Assembly (NCBI GenBank): GCA_028288705.1
Contig: JAQBNH010000007.1
Coordinates: 620,001 to 684,000, forward strand
Reading direction: 5' to 3'
Length of the DNA: 64,000 bases
Source of the DNA: Ferruginibacter sp.
GTDB lineage: Bacteria > Bacteroidota > Bacteroidia > Chitinophagales > Chitinophagaceae
Shown here in pieces: positions 49,028 to 59,300 of this stretch. The position numbers and the translations under genes are program-made. The notes beneath the pieces are model-generated. The model ran no database searches, was not told the DNA's origin, and saw only the letters and a program-made list of their open reading frames with translations. Each line of letters starts with the position of its first letter. The stretch's first letter is position 1.

Positions 49028-50518
49028 TCAATAATGTTCGAGGCCCAGGATGCTTCCCGAATACGCACGCACCGAGGCGCAAAGTTCGGGATCATTGCTA
49101 AGCGATTGACCATAAGACGGCAGTAATTCTTTCAATTTCGCCTGCCATGATGCTGAAGATAATTTTTCCGGGAAACATTTTTCGATCACATCCAGCATGG
49201 CGGAAACAGCCGTAGACGCACCAGGTGAAGCACCCAGCAAGGCGGCTATCGATCCATCAGCGGAAGCAACAATTTCTGTCCCGAATTCCAAAATGCCGCC
49301 TTCCTCCTTATCTTTTTTAATAACCTGCACACGCTGGCCGGCGATCGCCAGTTCCCAATCTTCGGCCTGCGCCTCGGGAAAATATTCTTTAAGTGCTTCG
49401 ATACGGTCGCCCATTGACTGGCTAACCTGTTGCACTAAATATTTTGTAAGCGACAGGTTATGCCAGCCCGCTGAAAGCATCGGAAAAATATTATCCCATT
49501 CAATTGACCGTGGCAGATCAAGGAAGGAACCATTCTTTAAAAACTTTGTAGAAAAGCCGGCGTACGGGCCAAACAATAATTCTTTTTTTCCGTCGATAAC
49601 CCTTGTATCCAGGTGCGGCACGCTCATGGGCGGTGCACCAACAGATGCTTTGCCATACACTTTGGCGCGATGCTTTTCAATCACGGTTTCATTAAGGCAT
49701 CGCAGCCATTGACCGCTAATTGGGAAGCCCCCATAACCTTCTGCCTCCGGTATATTTGATTTCTCCAGCAAGGGCAGGGAACCACCGCCTGCACCAATAA
49801 ATACAAACCCGGAATGAATGATACGCTTCTCTTTCCTGATCAGGTCTTTCACTGTGATCTCCCAGCTATTGTCTGCTGCGCGTTCAATATCCCTGATCTC
49901 ATGTCCAAGAAAAAGTTGCACGCCATCGCGGCGATCCAGATGATGCATCATTGCCCGCGTAAGGTTTCCGAAATTCACATCAGTTCCTAATGCCATCCTT
50001 GTACCTGCTACGCGTTCTCCCGGATCCCGGCCTTCCATCACCAATGGCATCCAGCTTTGCAATGTATCCACATCCTCGCTGTATTCCATGCCGGCGAACA
50101 ACGGATTTGCGGTTAGGGCCGCATGGCGCTTTTTAAGGAAGGCAACATTTTCTTCTCCCCACACAAAACTTACATGCGGAACATTATTGATGAAATTATT
50201 CGGGTCTTTTACAAAATATCGCTGAACCAGCCAGGCCCAGAATTGTTTTGATTCTTCAAACGATTCTGCAATTTTAATGGCTTTGCTGATATCAATATGC
50301 CCATCTTCTTTCTCGGGTGTATAATTTAATTCGCAGAAAGCTGAATGTCCCGTTCCGGCATTGTTCCACCCGTCGCTACTCTCAGCCGCCACTTCGGGTA
50401 AGCGCTCATATATATGAATTTGCAGGGATGGATCCAGTTCTTTTAATAAGACCGCAAGGGTTGCCGTCATAATTCCGGCGCCGATCATTGTTACGTCTGG
50501 CGAAAGATTTTGTCGCAT
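49028..50518 (-). CDS. mqo: Malate:quinone oxidoreductase
   Basis: DVTMIGAGIMTATLAVLLKELDPSLQIHIYERL...SSDGWNNAGTGHSAFCELNYTPE...LFGPYAGFSTKFLKNGS. Confidence 0.95.
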   Translation of the reverse strand: MRQNLSPDVTMIGAGIMTATLAVLLKELDPSLQIHIYERLPEVAAESSDGWNNAGTGHSAFCELNYTPEKEDGHIDISKAIKIAESFEESKQFWAWLVQRYFVKDPNNFINNVPHVSFVWGEENVAFLKKRHAALTANPLFAGMEYSEDVDTLQSWMPLVMEGRDPGERVAGTRMALGTDVNFGNLTRAMMHHLDRRDGVQLFLGHEIRDIERAADNSWEITVKDLIRKEKRIIHSGFVFIGAGGGSLPLLEKSNIPEAEGYGGFPISGQWLRCLNETVIEKHRAKVYGKASVGAPPMSVPHLDTRVIDGKKELLFGPYAGFSTKFLKNGSFLDLPRSIEWDNIFPMLSAGWHNLSLTKYLVQQVSQSMGDRIEALKEYFPEAQAEDWELAIAGQRVQVIKKDKEEGGILEFGTEIVASADGSIAALLGASPGASTAVSAMLDVIEKCFPEKLSSASWQAKLKELLPSYGQSLSNDPELCASVRAYSGSILGLEHY

Positions 50519-50519
50519 A

Positions 50520-51149
50520 TTATTTCTGTTGTAAGAGTTGAAGGTATTCGGCTTGCGGGATCATCTCGGCACCAAGGCTTAATAGGTGATCGTTCGGCAC
50601 CTGGCAATCCAGCAGCCTGAATTTTCCGCTTTTACATAACCATATTAATGCCGCTTTTGACGCGTTGCTTTTTTTACTGAACATACTTTCGCCACAAAAC
50701 ACGCCATTGATCACGAGCCCGTACATACCGCCAATCAATGCGCCACTTTCCCAAACTTCGATGCTTTGGGCAACGCCAAGATGATGCAGGTGGATATAAG
50801 CAGCTTTCATTTCTTCATTGATCCAGGTACCCTGTTGGTCTTTGCGCAGAACAGTACTGCATGCATTAATCACCGCGGCAAAATCGCTGTTCATATAAAT
50901 CTCAAATGCAGGGCGCTTGAACAGCTTATTCATGCTCTTGCTCACATGCACTTTATCAGGAAAAATGACACAACGTTCGTGCGGGGCATACCAAAGAACC
51001 GGCGGTTCGTCATACCAGGGAAAAATGCCATTCTCGTATGCCAGGATCAATCGCTCCGCACTGAGGTCAGCACCAATAGCGAGCAGCCCATCTTCATTTG
51101 CCAGAGACGGATGCGGAAATACCAGTTCATCAACTAGTTGAAATACCAT
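50520..51149 (-). CDS. aat: Leucyl/phenylalanyl-tRNA--protein transferase
   Basis: FPHPSLANEDGLLAIGADLSAERLILAYENGIFPWYDEPPVLWYAPHERCVIFPD; GGMYGLVINGVFCGESMFS. Confidence 0.95.
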   Translation of the reverse strand: MVFQLVDELVFPHPSLANEDGLLAIGADLSAERLILAYENGIFPWYDEPPVLWYAPHERCVIFPDKVHVSKSMNKLFKRPAFEIYMNSDFAAVINACSTVLRKDQQGTWINEEMKAAYIHLHHLGVAQSIEVWESGALIGGMYGLVINGVFCGESMFSKKSNASKAALIWLCKSGKFRLLDCQVPNDHLLSLGAEMIPQAEYLQLLQQK

Positions 51150-51152
51150 GGA

Positions 51153-52319
51153 TCATTTTACATTTCTTCCTTTCCAGCGGTAATGGCCAAATTTGCCCAA
51201 CCAACCAGCAATAACCGTATAAATAATATGGAATGGCTGCGCCAGCGGAAATAACCACAATAATTGTTGCTTTTTGAAAAATACGGCGACGGGATAAAGG
51301 AAAAATAACTCGATCAGCGTTTTTAAGAGCAACAACAGGAGCCAATAACCCAAAACGCCAATCTGTGCTTTATCGTTAAAAACACTGCGGCCAAACATAG
51401 CCGTTATGGGGATGATCAGCAGCAGCAAATTCAGCAAATACACTAATAACAGAACCGGGAGAATTTTGTTATCCTGGTATTTATCTGCCTTGCTCGCCCA
51501 GCGGATTCGTTGGTTGAAAAATTCCCTGATCGTTTCTACAGGGGCGGTTTGTATAATCACTTCAGGCGATTTGATAAAGGCGATACCTTCGGGATTTTTC
51601 TTTGCAATTTTATGTAAGAGCAGCATGTCGTCACCACTGGCAATCAGGTCAATTCCCTGGAAGCCATTTACCTCATGGAAAGCTTTTTTGGTGTAAGCCA
51701 TGTTTGCGCCATTACACATACTGTTTAATTTCAACTGAACAGCAGCCCCGGTAATTCCCTGCAACGTCATGAAATCCAAAGCCTGGAAGATCTCAATTGC
51801 GCGGTTGCTGCAATTGATTGATACCGGCATAACAATCAGTTCGGGCTGGTATCTGTGGTAGAAATTGCCGATCGTTTGCAACCAGTTGTTACCGGCAATA
51901 CAATCTGCGTCCGTTGTAACGATTAGTTCGCCACGGCTTTGGCTGATACCGGTTTCAATGGCTTTCTTCTTGTAGGAATTGATCCCGCCTGCAGGAACAA
52001 AATCTTTCAGATGAAGAATCTTTACATTTGAAAATGAACTTGCATAGGCTACCGTGTTATCAGTGGAATGATCATCTACAAGAATGATTTCAAATAAATT
52101 TTGCGGGTAGGATTGGTTGCTCAGCGACTTAAGCAATAGTGGTAAATGCAATTCTTCATTGCGTGCCGGAATAATAACAGAGATAAAAGGCAACGCTGAT
52201 TCTGCAGCATCTAATGCCGGTTTATAACGCGGCAACCTGATCCAGCCGGTTCGATAATACAGTAACAGGAAGCTATAAATGATCAGTAAAATAAAAGAAA
52301 TAAGCAGGAGTGCTGTCAT
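51153..52319 (-). CDS. Family 2 glycosyltransferase, membrane-associated
   Basis: PFISVIIPARNEELHLPLLLKSLSNQSYPQNLFEIILVDDHSTDNT; TTDADC; QRIRWASK. Confidence 0.9.
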   Translation of the reverse strand: MTALLLISFILLIIYSFLLLYYRTGWIRLPRYKPALDAAESALPFISVIIPARNEELHLPLLLKSLSNQSYPQNLFEIILVDDHSTDNTVAYASSFSNVKILHLKDFVPAGGINSYKKKAIETGISQSRGELIVTTDADCIAGNNWLQTIGNFYHRYQPELIVMPVSINCSNRAIEIFQALDFMTLQGITGAAVQLKLNSMCNGANMAYTKKAFHEVNGFQGIDLIASGDDMLLLHKIAKKNPEGIAFIKSPEVIIQTAPVETIREFFNQRIRWASKADKYQDNKILPVLLLVYLLNLLLLIIPITAMFGRSVFNDKAQIGVLGYWLLLLLLKTLIELFFLYPVAVFFKKQQLLWLFPLAQPFHIIYTVIAGWLGKFGHYRWKGRNVK

Positions 52320-52429
52320 ATTGCTGCTTCAGAAAATGGCTGTACCGTTCAATTGTTTATCCGCCTTTTCAGCCGGTTGAAGGAAACAAAAATAAATTTT
52401 AATGAACGAAAATAATTATTATCTTTATG

Positions 52430-52447
52430 TAGTTGCATAAACAACTA
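52430..52447. promoter_or_regulatory. Candidate MarR operator
   Basis: Perfect inverted repeat TAGTTG-N6-CAACTA immediately before the marR-like ATG. Confidence 0.6.
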
Positions 52448-52448
52448 T

Positions 52449-52889
52449 ATGCCAAACAACCAATTTAAGAAAAGCGAATTATACAGTTTCATAACCGGTA
52501 AAGCGAGTACAGCGATTTCGCGTCGCCTGCAGAAGAATTTTAAGCTGGCAGGCATTGAAATTACAATTGAGCAGTGGAGTGTGTTATACCATCTCTGGAA
52601 AGAAGACGGCATCAGCCAGCAGCAATTGTGCGATGCCACTTTCAGGGATAAACCAAGTATCACCCGACTGGTGGATAACCTGGAGAAACTGAAGCTGGTA
52701 AAACGCGTGGCCAGTAAAGATGACCGTCGGATGAACCGGATCTACATTACAGCAGAAGCCCAGGAGCTGCAGGTACTAACGATGGAACTCGCTAACCAGA
52801 CTTTAAACGAAGCCCTTGAGGGTGTAACGAACGGCCAGGTTGAAATTGCAAAAGAAGTATTACAGCAGGTGTACGAAAACCTTAAATAG
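52449..52889 (+). CDS. MarR family transcriptional regulator
   Basis: TIEQWSVLYHLWKEDGISQQQLCDATFRDKPSITRLVDNLEKLKLVKRVASKDDRRMNRIYIT. Confidence 0.93.
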   Translation: MPNNQFKKSELYSFITGKASTAISRRLQKNFKLAGIEITIEQWSVLYHLWKEDGISQQQLCDATFRDKPSITRLVDNLEKLKLVKRVASKDDRRMNRIYITAEAQELQVLTMELANQTLNEALEGVTNGQVEIAKEVLQQVYENLK

Positions 52890-52919
52890 ATATTTTCCAG
52901 ATCATTTAAATTTTATAAA

Positions 52920-54713
52920 ATGAATCCCACTACCTCCACAGCCAATCAACTGAAAGGCGGCGAATGGCTGATCAAAGAAAGCAACGCTTTTGATACCTAC
53001 ACGCCGGAAGATTTTAATGAAGAGCAACGCATGGTGAAGGAAATGTGTTTGCAGTTCCTGGGCACGGAAGTCATACCTGCCATCGACCGGATTGACAAAA
53101 TGGAACCCGGGCTGATGCCATCCCTGATGGAAAAAGCCGGTGAACAGGGCTTATTAGGCGCTTCAATCCCTGAAGAGCTGGGTGGATTGGGAAAAGATTT
53201 TATCACTTCCACCCTTGTCAATGAAGGTCTGGGTGGCGGATTTTCCTTCAGCGTAGCAGTTGCGGCTCATACAGGCATCGGTACGTTACCCATCCTTTAT
53301 TTCGGAACAGATGCACAAAAAGAAAAATATATTCCAAAGCTGGCTAGCGGTGAATGGAAAGGTGCTTATGGCCTGACGGAACCGAATAGCGGCAGTGATG
53401 CACTGGGAGCCAAAACAACAGCGACCTTATCTGCTGATGGCAAACATTATTTATTGAACGGGCAAAAATGCTGGATCACCAATGGTGGTTTTGCGGATGT
53501 GTATACTGTCTTCGCAAAAATCGATGGCGATAAGTTTTCGGCGTTTATTGTCGAACGCGGAATGGAAGGATTTACACAAGGGCCCGAAGAACATAAGATG
53601 GGCATTAAAGGATCTTCTACCGTTCAGTTGTATTTCCAGGATTGTAAAGTGCCGGTAGAAAACCTGCTCGGCGAAATTGGAAAGGGGCATATCATCGCCT
53701 TTAATATTTTAAATATTGGCCGGTTGAAATTATGTGCGGCAGCTTTAGGCGGCGCGAAAATGGCGCTGGATACAACGATCCAGTATGCTACCACCCGCGA
53801 ACAATTTAAAACGGCGATCGCCAATTTTGGCGCGATCAAACATAAACTGGCTGAAATGGCGATCCGTGTTTGGGTAAGCGAATCAGCTTTATACCGCACC
53901 AGTAAATGGGTGGATGACAAAGAAACAGAACTGGCTGCTGCCGGCAAACCTTTCAATGAAGCTTTGCTTGGTGCTGCGGAAGAATTCGCCATCGAATGTG
54001 CGATGTTGAAAGTGGATGGCAGTGAAGTATTGGATCTCGTAGTGGATGAAGGCGTCCAGGTACACGGCGGAAACGGGTTTAGTGATGAATATATGATCAG
54101 CCGCGCTTATCGCGATAGCCGGATTAACAGGATCTATGAAGGAACAAACGAGATCAACCGTCTGCTTACCGTAGATATGATGCTGAAAAGGGCGATGAAA
54201 GGAAAGCTCGACCTGATGGGCCCCGCGATGGCTGTGTCAAAAGAACTGATGAGTATTCCTGATTTTGGTGCGGAAGATGAAGGCTTGTTTGCTGCAGAAA
54301 AAAAGCTGATCGTTAATATCAAAAAAGCCATCCTGATGACTGCCGGTGCAGCCGTGCAAAAACTCATGATGAACCTGAGCAACGAACAGGAGATCCTGAT
54401 GAATATCGCGGATATGGCGATCCAGGCTTTTCATGCCGAAAGTGCTTTATTGCGCGTTATAAAAATGACCGATACGGCAGGAGAAGCTGCAACAGCCGTA
54501 CAAACAGATATGATGCGCTGTTACCTGAATGATGCCATGGACCATGTGAATAAGGCTGGTAAAGATGCGATCAACGCATTTGCCGAAGGTGATGAACAAC
54601 GCATGATGTTATTGGGTTTGAAAAGGTTTACTAAAGCCGCCCCGTTTAACAGTAAAGATGCGCGACGCCGTATCGCTGATAAACTGATTGCTGACAATAA
54701 ATATCCCTGGTAA
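52920..54713 (+). CDS. Acyl-CoA dehydrogenase family protein
   Basis: YGLTEPNSGSDALGAKTTA; CWITNGGFADVYTVFAKIDGD; VQVHGGNGFSDEYMISRAYRDSRINRIYEGTNEINRLL. Confidence 0.95.
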   Translation: MNPTTSTANQLKGGEWLIKESNAFDTYTPEDFNEEQRMVKEMCLQFLGTEVIPAIDRIDKMEPGLMPSLMEKAGEQGLLGASIPEELGGLGKDFITSTLVNEGLGGGFSFSVAVAAHTGIGTLPILYFGTDAQKEKYIPKLASGEWKGAYGLTEPNSGSDALGAKTTATLSADGKHYLLNGQKCWITNGGFADVYTVFAKIDGDKFSAFIVERGMEGFTQGPEEHKMGIKGSSTVQLYFQDCKVPVENLLGEIGKGHIIAFNILNIGRLKLCAAALGGAKMALDTTIQYATTREQFKTAIANFGAIKHKLAEMAIRVWVSESALYRTSKWVDDKETELAAAGKPFNEALLGAAEEFAIECAMLKVDGSEVLDLVVDEGVQVHGGNGFSDEYMISRAYRDSRINRIYEGTNEINRLLTVDMMLKRAMKGKLDLMGPAMAVSKELMSIPDFGAEDEGLFAAEKKLIVNIKKAILMTAGAAVQKLMMNLSNEQEILMNIADMAIQAFHAESALLRVIKMTDTAGEAATAVQTDMMRCYLNDAMDHVNKAGKDAINAFAEGDEQRMMLLGLKRFTKAAPFNSKDARRRIADKLIADNKYPW

Positions 54714-54735
54714 GGCTTATCTTTTTTATATAAAC

Positions 54736-54759
54736 AAAAAGGGGTTCGCCCCTTTTTTT
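54736..54759 (+). terminator. Intrinsic terminator with UUCG tetraloop
   Basis: AAAAAGGGGTTCGCCCCTTTTTTT. Confidence 0.92.
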
Positions 54760-54874
54760 GTGCCCGTTAGTTAATTTACTGCCAGGCAGAAAATTCATGT
54801 TCAACACTTTATTAAGTTTGTACCTTTAACGCCCGGCAGAATTTTTCCGGGACAGCTGCTATTAATTCCTTCGT

Positions 54875-56335
54875 ATGATCTTACTTGTTGACGACAGGCC
54901 GGAAAATATTTTTTCGTTAAAGTCAATTCTTGATTTACATGGCTTTCCTACAGACACAGCGCTGAGCGGGGAAGAAGCCCTGAAAAAAACACTCAAAACG
55001 AAATATGCCCTCATCATTCTCGATGTTCAAATGCCCGGGCTTGACGGGTTTGAAGTTGCAGAAATTCTTTCCGGCAACAGCAGTACACGCGATACACCGA
55101 TCATCTTTTTATCCGCTGTAAACACAGATAAAAAATTCATCACACGTGGTTATTCCTCGGGGGCGATCGATTATATAGTAAAGCCAATCGATCCGGATAT
55201 TTTGTTGCTGAAGGTGAAAACATTTATGCGCCTGTACGAACAGAATCGCGAACTCACTGCGATGCAGGAAACGCTGCGCTCCGAGATCAGTTTTCGAAAA
55301 CAGGCGCAACAGCAAATCCAGGAAAAGGCGCGACAGCTCGATGGTATTTTAGAAGCGTTACCACAAATTGCTTTTACTGCAACGCCGGAAGGAGCCATTG
55401 ATTTTGTGAACCGTAACTGGCATCTATATTCGGCTTCAGCAAGCCTGTTTCCAGCCACACACCCCGATGATCCTGAGATCGATTTTTTTTGGAAGAAAGC
55501 GCTTATGACCAATAAGCCTTTGGAAATGGAGGTGCGCATCTGTAAGCAAAACACGCAGGCCTTTCGTCATTTCCTGTTACGCAGCATTCCGGTAAAAGAA
55601 AATAACGTGATCGTAAAATGGGTAGGTACATTCACTGATATCGAGGAACAAAAGCAGGCAATCAAAAAGAAGGATGAATTTTTAACGATCGCGAGCCACG
55701 AATTAAAAACGCCGCTAACGAGTATCAAAGCCTATGTACAGCTGCTGGAAAATCTCATCACCCCGGAACAGGTGACGAAGTCTTATGTAGACAGAACATT
55801 GCTGCAGGTAAATAAACTGGACAACCTCATCAATGATCTGCTGGATATTTCCCGCATCGAAGGTGGAAAACTGAATTTCGATCTGAAAGAAATAGACTTT
55901 GAAGAACTGCTGCAAACGACTGTAGATATCCTGCAACAAATTTATCCCGATTACAAGATCACGAGAAAAGGGAACCCGCCAGCTGTTATCATGGGGAATG
56001 CCGTGCGCCTGGAACAGGTGATCATCAATTATGTTTCAAATGCCATCAAATACTCACCCGGGCAAAAAGAAATACATATCATCAGCGAATTAAATCCTTC
56101 CGGCGAATTATATTTTGCGGTAAAAGATTTTGGCATCGGGATTTCAGCCGAAGACTGCAAGCATATTTTTGGGAAATTTTTTCGCGTCTCCGATACACTT
56201 CCGCATATCCAGGGCCTGGGTATCGGCTTATATATCTGTGCAGAAATACTTCGCCGCCATAAGGCAACGTTTGGAGTTGAAAGCCAGGAGGGACAAGGCT
56301 CTTCATTTTATTTCGCACTGCCCACAGTTCAATAG
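54875..56335 (+). CDS. Response-regulator-PAS-histidine kinase
   Basis: N-terminal receiver (ILLVDDRPENIFSLK; LIILDVQMPGLDGF), HisKA FLTIASHELKTPLTSI, HATPase_c. Confidence 0.93.
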   Translation: MILLVDDRPENIFSLKSILDLHGFPTDTALSGEEALKKTLKTKYALIILDVQMPGLDGFEVAEILSGNSSTRDTPIIFLSAVNTDKKFITRGYSSGAIDYIVKPIDPDILLLKVKTFMRLYEQNRELTAMQETLRSEISFRKQAQQQIQEKARQLDGILEALPQIAFTATPEGAIDFVNRNWHLYSASASLFPATHPDDPEIDFFWKKALMTNKPLEMEVRICKQNTQAFRHFLLRSIPVKENNVIVKWVGTFTDIEEQKQAIKKKDEFLTIASHELKTPLTSIKAYVQLLENLITPEQVTKSYVDRTLLQVNKLDNLINDLLDISRIEGGKLNFDLKEIDFEELLQTTVDILQQIYPDYKITRKGNPPAVIMGNAVRLEQVIINYVSNAIKYSPGQKEIHIISELNPSGELYFAVKDFGIGISAEDCKHIFGKFFRVSDTLPHIQGLGIGLYICAEILRRHKATFGVESQEGQGSSFYFALPTVQ

Positions 56336-56358
56336 ATCACGTTTTATTTTTAACGAAT

Positions 56359-59300
56359 ATGAAATTATCATTAAACCGCAGCCTCCTTATCGGATTTAGT
56401 ATTTCGCTGCTCATCCTTATCATCAGTTCTGTCGCTTCTTTTGTCAGCATCCGCGGTTTACTCACCAGTGCCCGGCTCGTAGATGAAACCAATATGGTGA
56501 TCCGCGAAGTAGAAGCATCGATGGCTTTTATGCGTGATGCGGAAACGGGCCAGCGCGGTTATCTCCTGACGAGCGATGAAAACTTTTTGCAGCCCTACAA
56601 CAATTCGCACGCAAAATTTCAGGCGGTCATCCAGGACCTTCGCACGCGAACTGCCGGCAATGAAGTCCAACAGAAGAACCTGCAACTGCTGGAAGAAATA
56701 GCGGACGAAAGATTTTTGCACCTGCAGGATCTGATTGATGCCCGTAAGGCCGGCGTAATGGGGATCGATGTGGAAGCCCTTCGTTTAGGTAAGCGGCTGA
56801 TGGACAGTGTTCGGCTTATTGTCCAAAATATCACAACAGTTGCCACCAACACGTTGGAAGCCAGAACTGCCCGCCTGAAACAATTTTCCGTTTATACACC
56901 GGTGCTGATCGTAACTGCAGCACTGCTGGCGCTGATCATCACCATAGTTTTTTACCTGAAAATAAGGAAAGACATTGCTGAAAGAAATCGGTTACAAGAC
57001 GCTTTGCAGGCGAAGGACGCAGAGATCCAGGAACGCATCGGTATCATTGAAACTATTGCAGGAAAAATATCTGCCGGCAATTTCGACATCCGTGTGAACG
57101 ATGCTCAGAATGACAGCCTTGGAAGCCTCGCGGGATCGCTTAATACAATGGCATCTTCGCTGGAACAATCTTTTAAGGAACTCTCCATAAAAGAATGGCA
57201 ACAAACCGGCCTCGCGAAATTGAATGAAGCAATGGTTGGAGATGCCAGTAAAACCCTGCTCTCAGAAAAAGTGATCGGTTTTCTTGCATCTTACACAGAT
57301 AGTTTTGTAGGTGCAGTTTACATTGCCGATACTCCGGAAACACTGGTCCTGCAAAACGCGTATGCCCTGCAATACGATTCCGCCCGGCACAAAATGAAAT
57401 TTGGCGAAGGCCTGGTGGGCCAGGTCGCACAAACAAAAAAGTCATTGCTGGTAACTGACATCCGCACGGAAAATATCAGTATCAACTTTGCATCGGTGTC
57501 GATGAAGCCGGTCTCCATTATTATTTTTCCCGTGTTGTATGAAGGCCAGATCAAAGCGGTGATCGAACTCGGCGCTTTACATGTTTACACGGATAAGGAA
57601 TTACAACTGTTTCAGGATGTAGCTGATAATATCGGCATTGCGATCACAACAGTAGAAAGCCGCGAACGGGTGCAGGCATTGTTGGAAGAAACGCAGGCAC
57701 AATCGGAAGAACTGATGACGCAGCAATCCGAACTCGAGCATATGAATGCCGAACTGGAGGCGCAATCACAACAATTGCAAACGTCGGAAGAAGAACTAAA
57801 AGTGCAATCCGAAGAACTGATTGAAACGAATACATTACTCGAAGAACGGTCAACGTTGCTGGAAGAACGCAGCCAGTTGATCATGCAAAAAAATATCGAG
57901 ATCCAGAAACGTGCAGAAGAACTCGCCCAGTCTACAAAATACAAATCAGAATTTTTGGCGAATATGTCACATGAGTTGCGCACCCCATTGAATTCTATTC
58001 TCTTGCTGTCGCGGCTAATGGCGGAAAATAATGAAGCCAATCTTACGGAGGAGCAGGTTCAGTATGCACGCGTTATTCAGAGTTCCGGGAACGGGTTGCT
58101 TGAATTAATTGATGAGATCCTTGACCTCTCTAAAATTGAAGCCGGGAAAATGACGATTGAGATTACACCCGTTCTTACCGAAGAGGTGGCCCGCGATCTT
58201 TCCTTAATATTCGAACCGCTGGCGAAGGAAAAAAATCTTGAATGGAAAGTCAATATTGATAACGATGTTCCTGCCCAGATTGCCACAGATAAAATGCGGC
58301 TCGAACAGATCCTGAAAAATCTTTTATCGAACGCGTTTAAATTTACGCAGCAAGGGTCTGTTGGGTTAAATATCAGCACCGCGAAAGACAAACCGGGATA
58401 CGTTTGCTTTTCCGTTAAAGATTCCGGCATTGGCATCAGCACGGAAAAACAGGAAGTTATTTTTGATGCGTTCCAGCAGGAAGATGGTTCAACCAGGCGT
58501 AAGTATGGTGGCACCGGGCTGGGGCTTTCTATCAGCCGTGAGCTGGCGAAATTACTGGGTGGCGAAATCGAATTATCGAGCAAAGCCGGCGAGGGGAGTG
58601 AATTCACGATCTGTATTCCGGCAGAACGAAGAACAGAAACGTTGATAAAGGAAAGAGTCGCCAGCAGTAACGTCAAACCCAGGCCGGCCGCCATTCCTGA
58701 GGAAATCGACATAATGGACGAGAAGTACCACACTACGAAAATACCCGATGAGATTGCAGATGACAGGAATGAGATAGACGAAGGCGATAAAATTATTTTG
58801 ATCATAGAAGACGATACTGCTTTTGCCAAGGCACTGGTAGATTACAGCCGCAATAAGGGCTACAAAGCGATCGTCGCAGTGCGTGGAGACCGCGGGATTG
58901 AAATGGCAAGGGAATATAATCCTGCAGGCATTCTTCTCGATATTCAACTGCCGGTAAAAAACGGCTGGCAGGTTATGGGAGAATTAAAAGACGATCCGCA
59001 GACAAGGCATATACCGATCCACATCATGTCTTCTTTCGAAGTGAAAAAAGAAAGCCTGATGAAAGGGGCCTTCAACTTTATTAACAAGCCCGTTGCGTTT
59101 GAACAACTACATACCATTTTCGATAAGCTGGAAATTGTGCTCGGGAAAAAAGAGAAAAAAGTGTTGATCGTGGAAGAAAATAACAAGCATGCGAAAGCAC
59201 TGGCTTATTATCTCAGCACTTATAATGTACAAGCCGAGATTTATCATACCGTGGAAGAAGGTTTGCGTTCGCTGGAAAACAACGAAACAGATTGTGTGAT

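Noticed and set aside
57661-57915. Tandem DNA repeat in the hybrid kinase
   Set aside because: The repetitiveness comes from coiled-coil heptads (EEL/QSEEL), not from a nucleotide-level repeat array.
58077-58829. 250-aa minus-strand ORF opposite the hybrid kinase
   Set aside because: Low-complexity Ser/Ile-rich translation antisense to clear HisKA/HATPase coding; shadow ORF.
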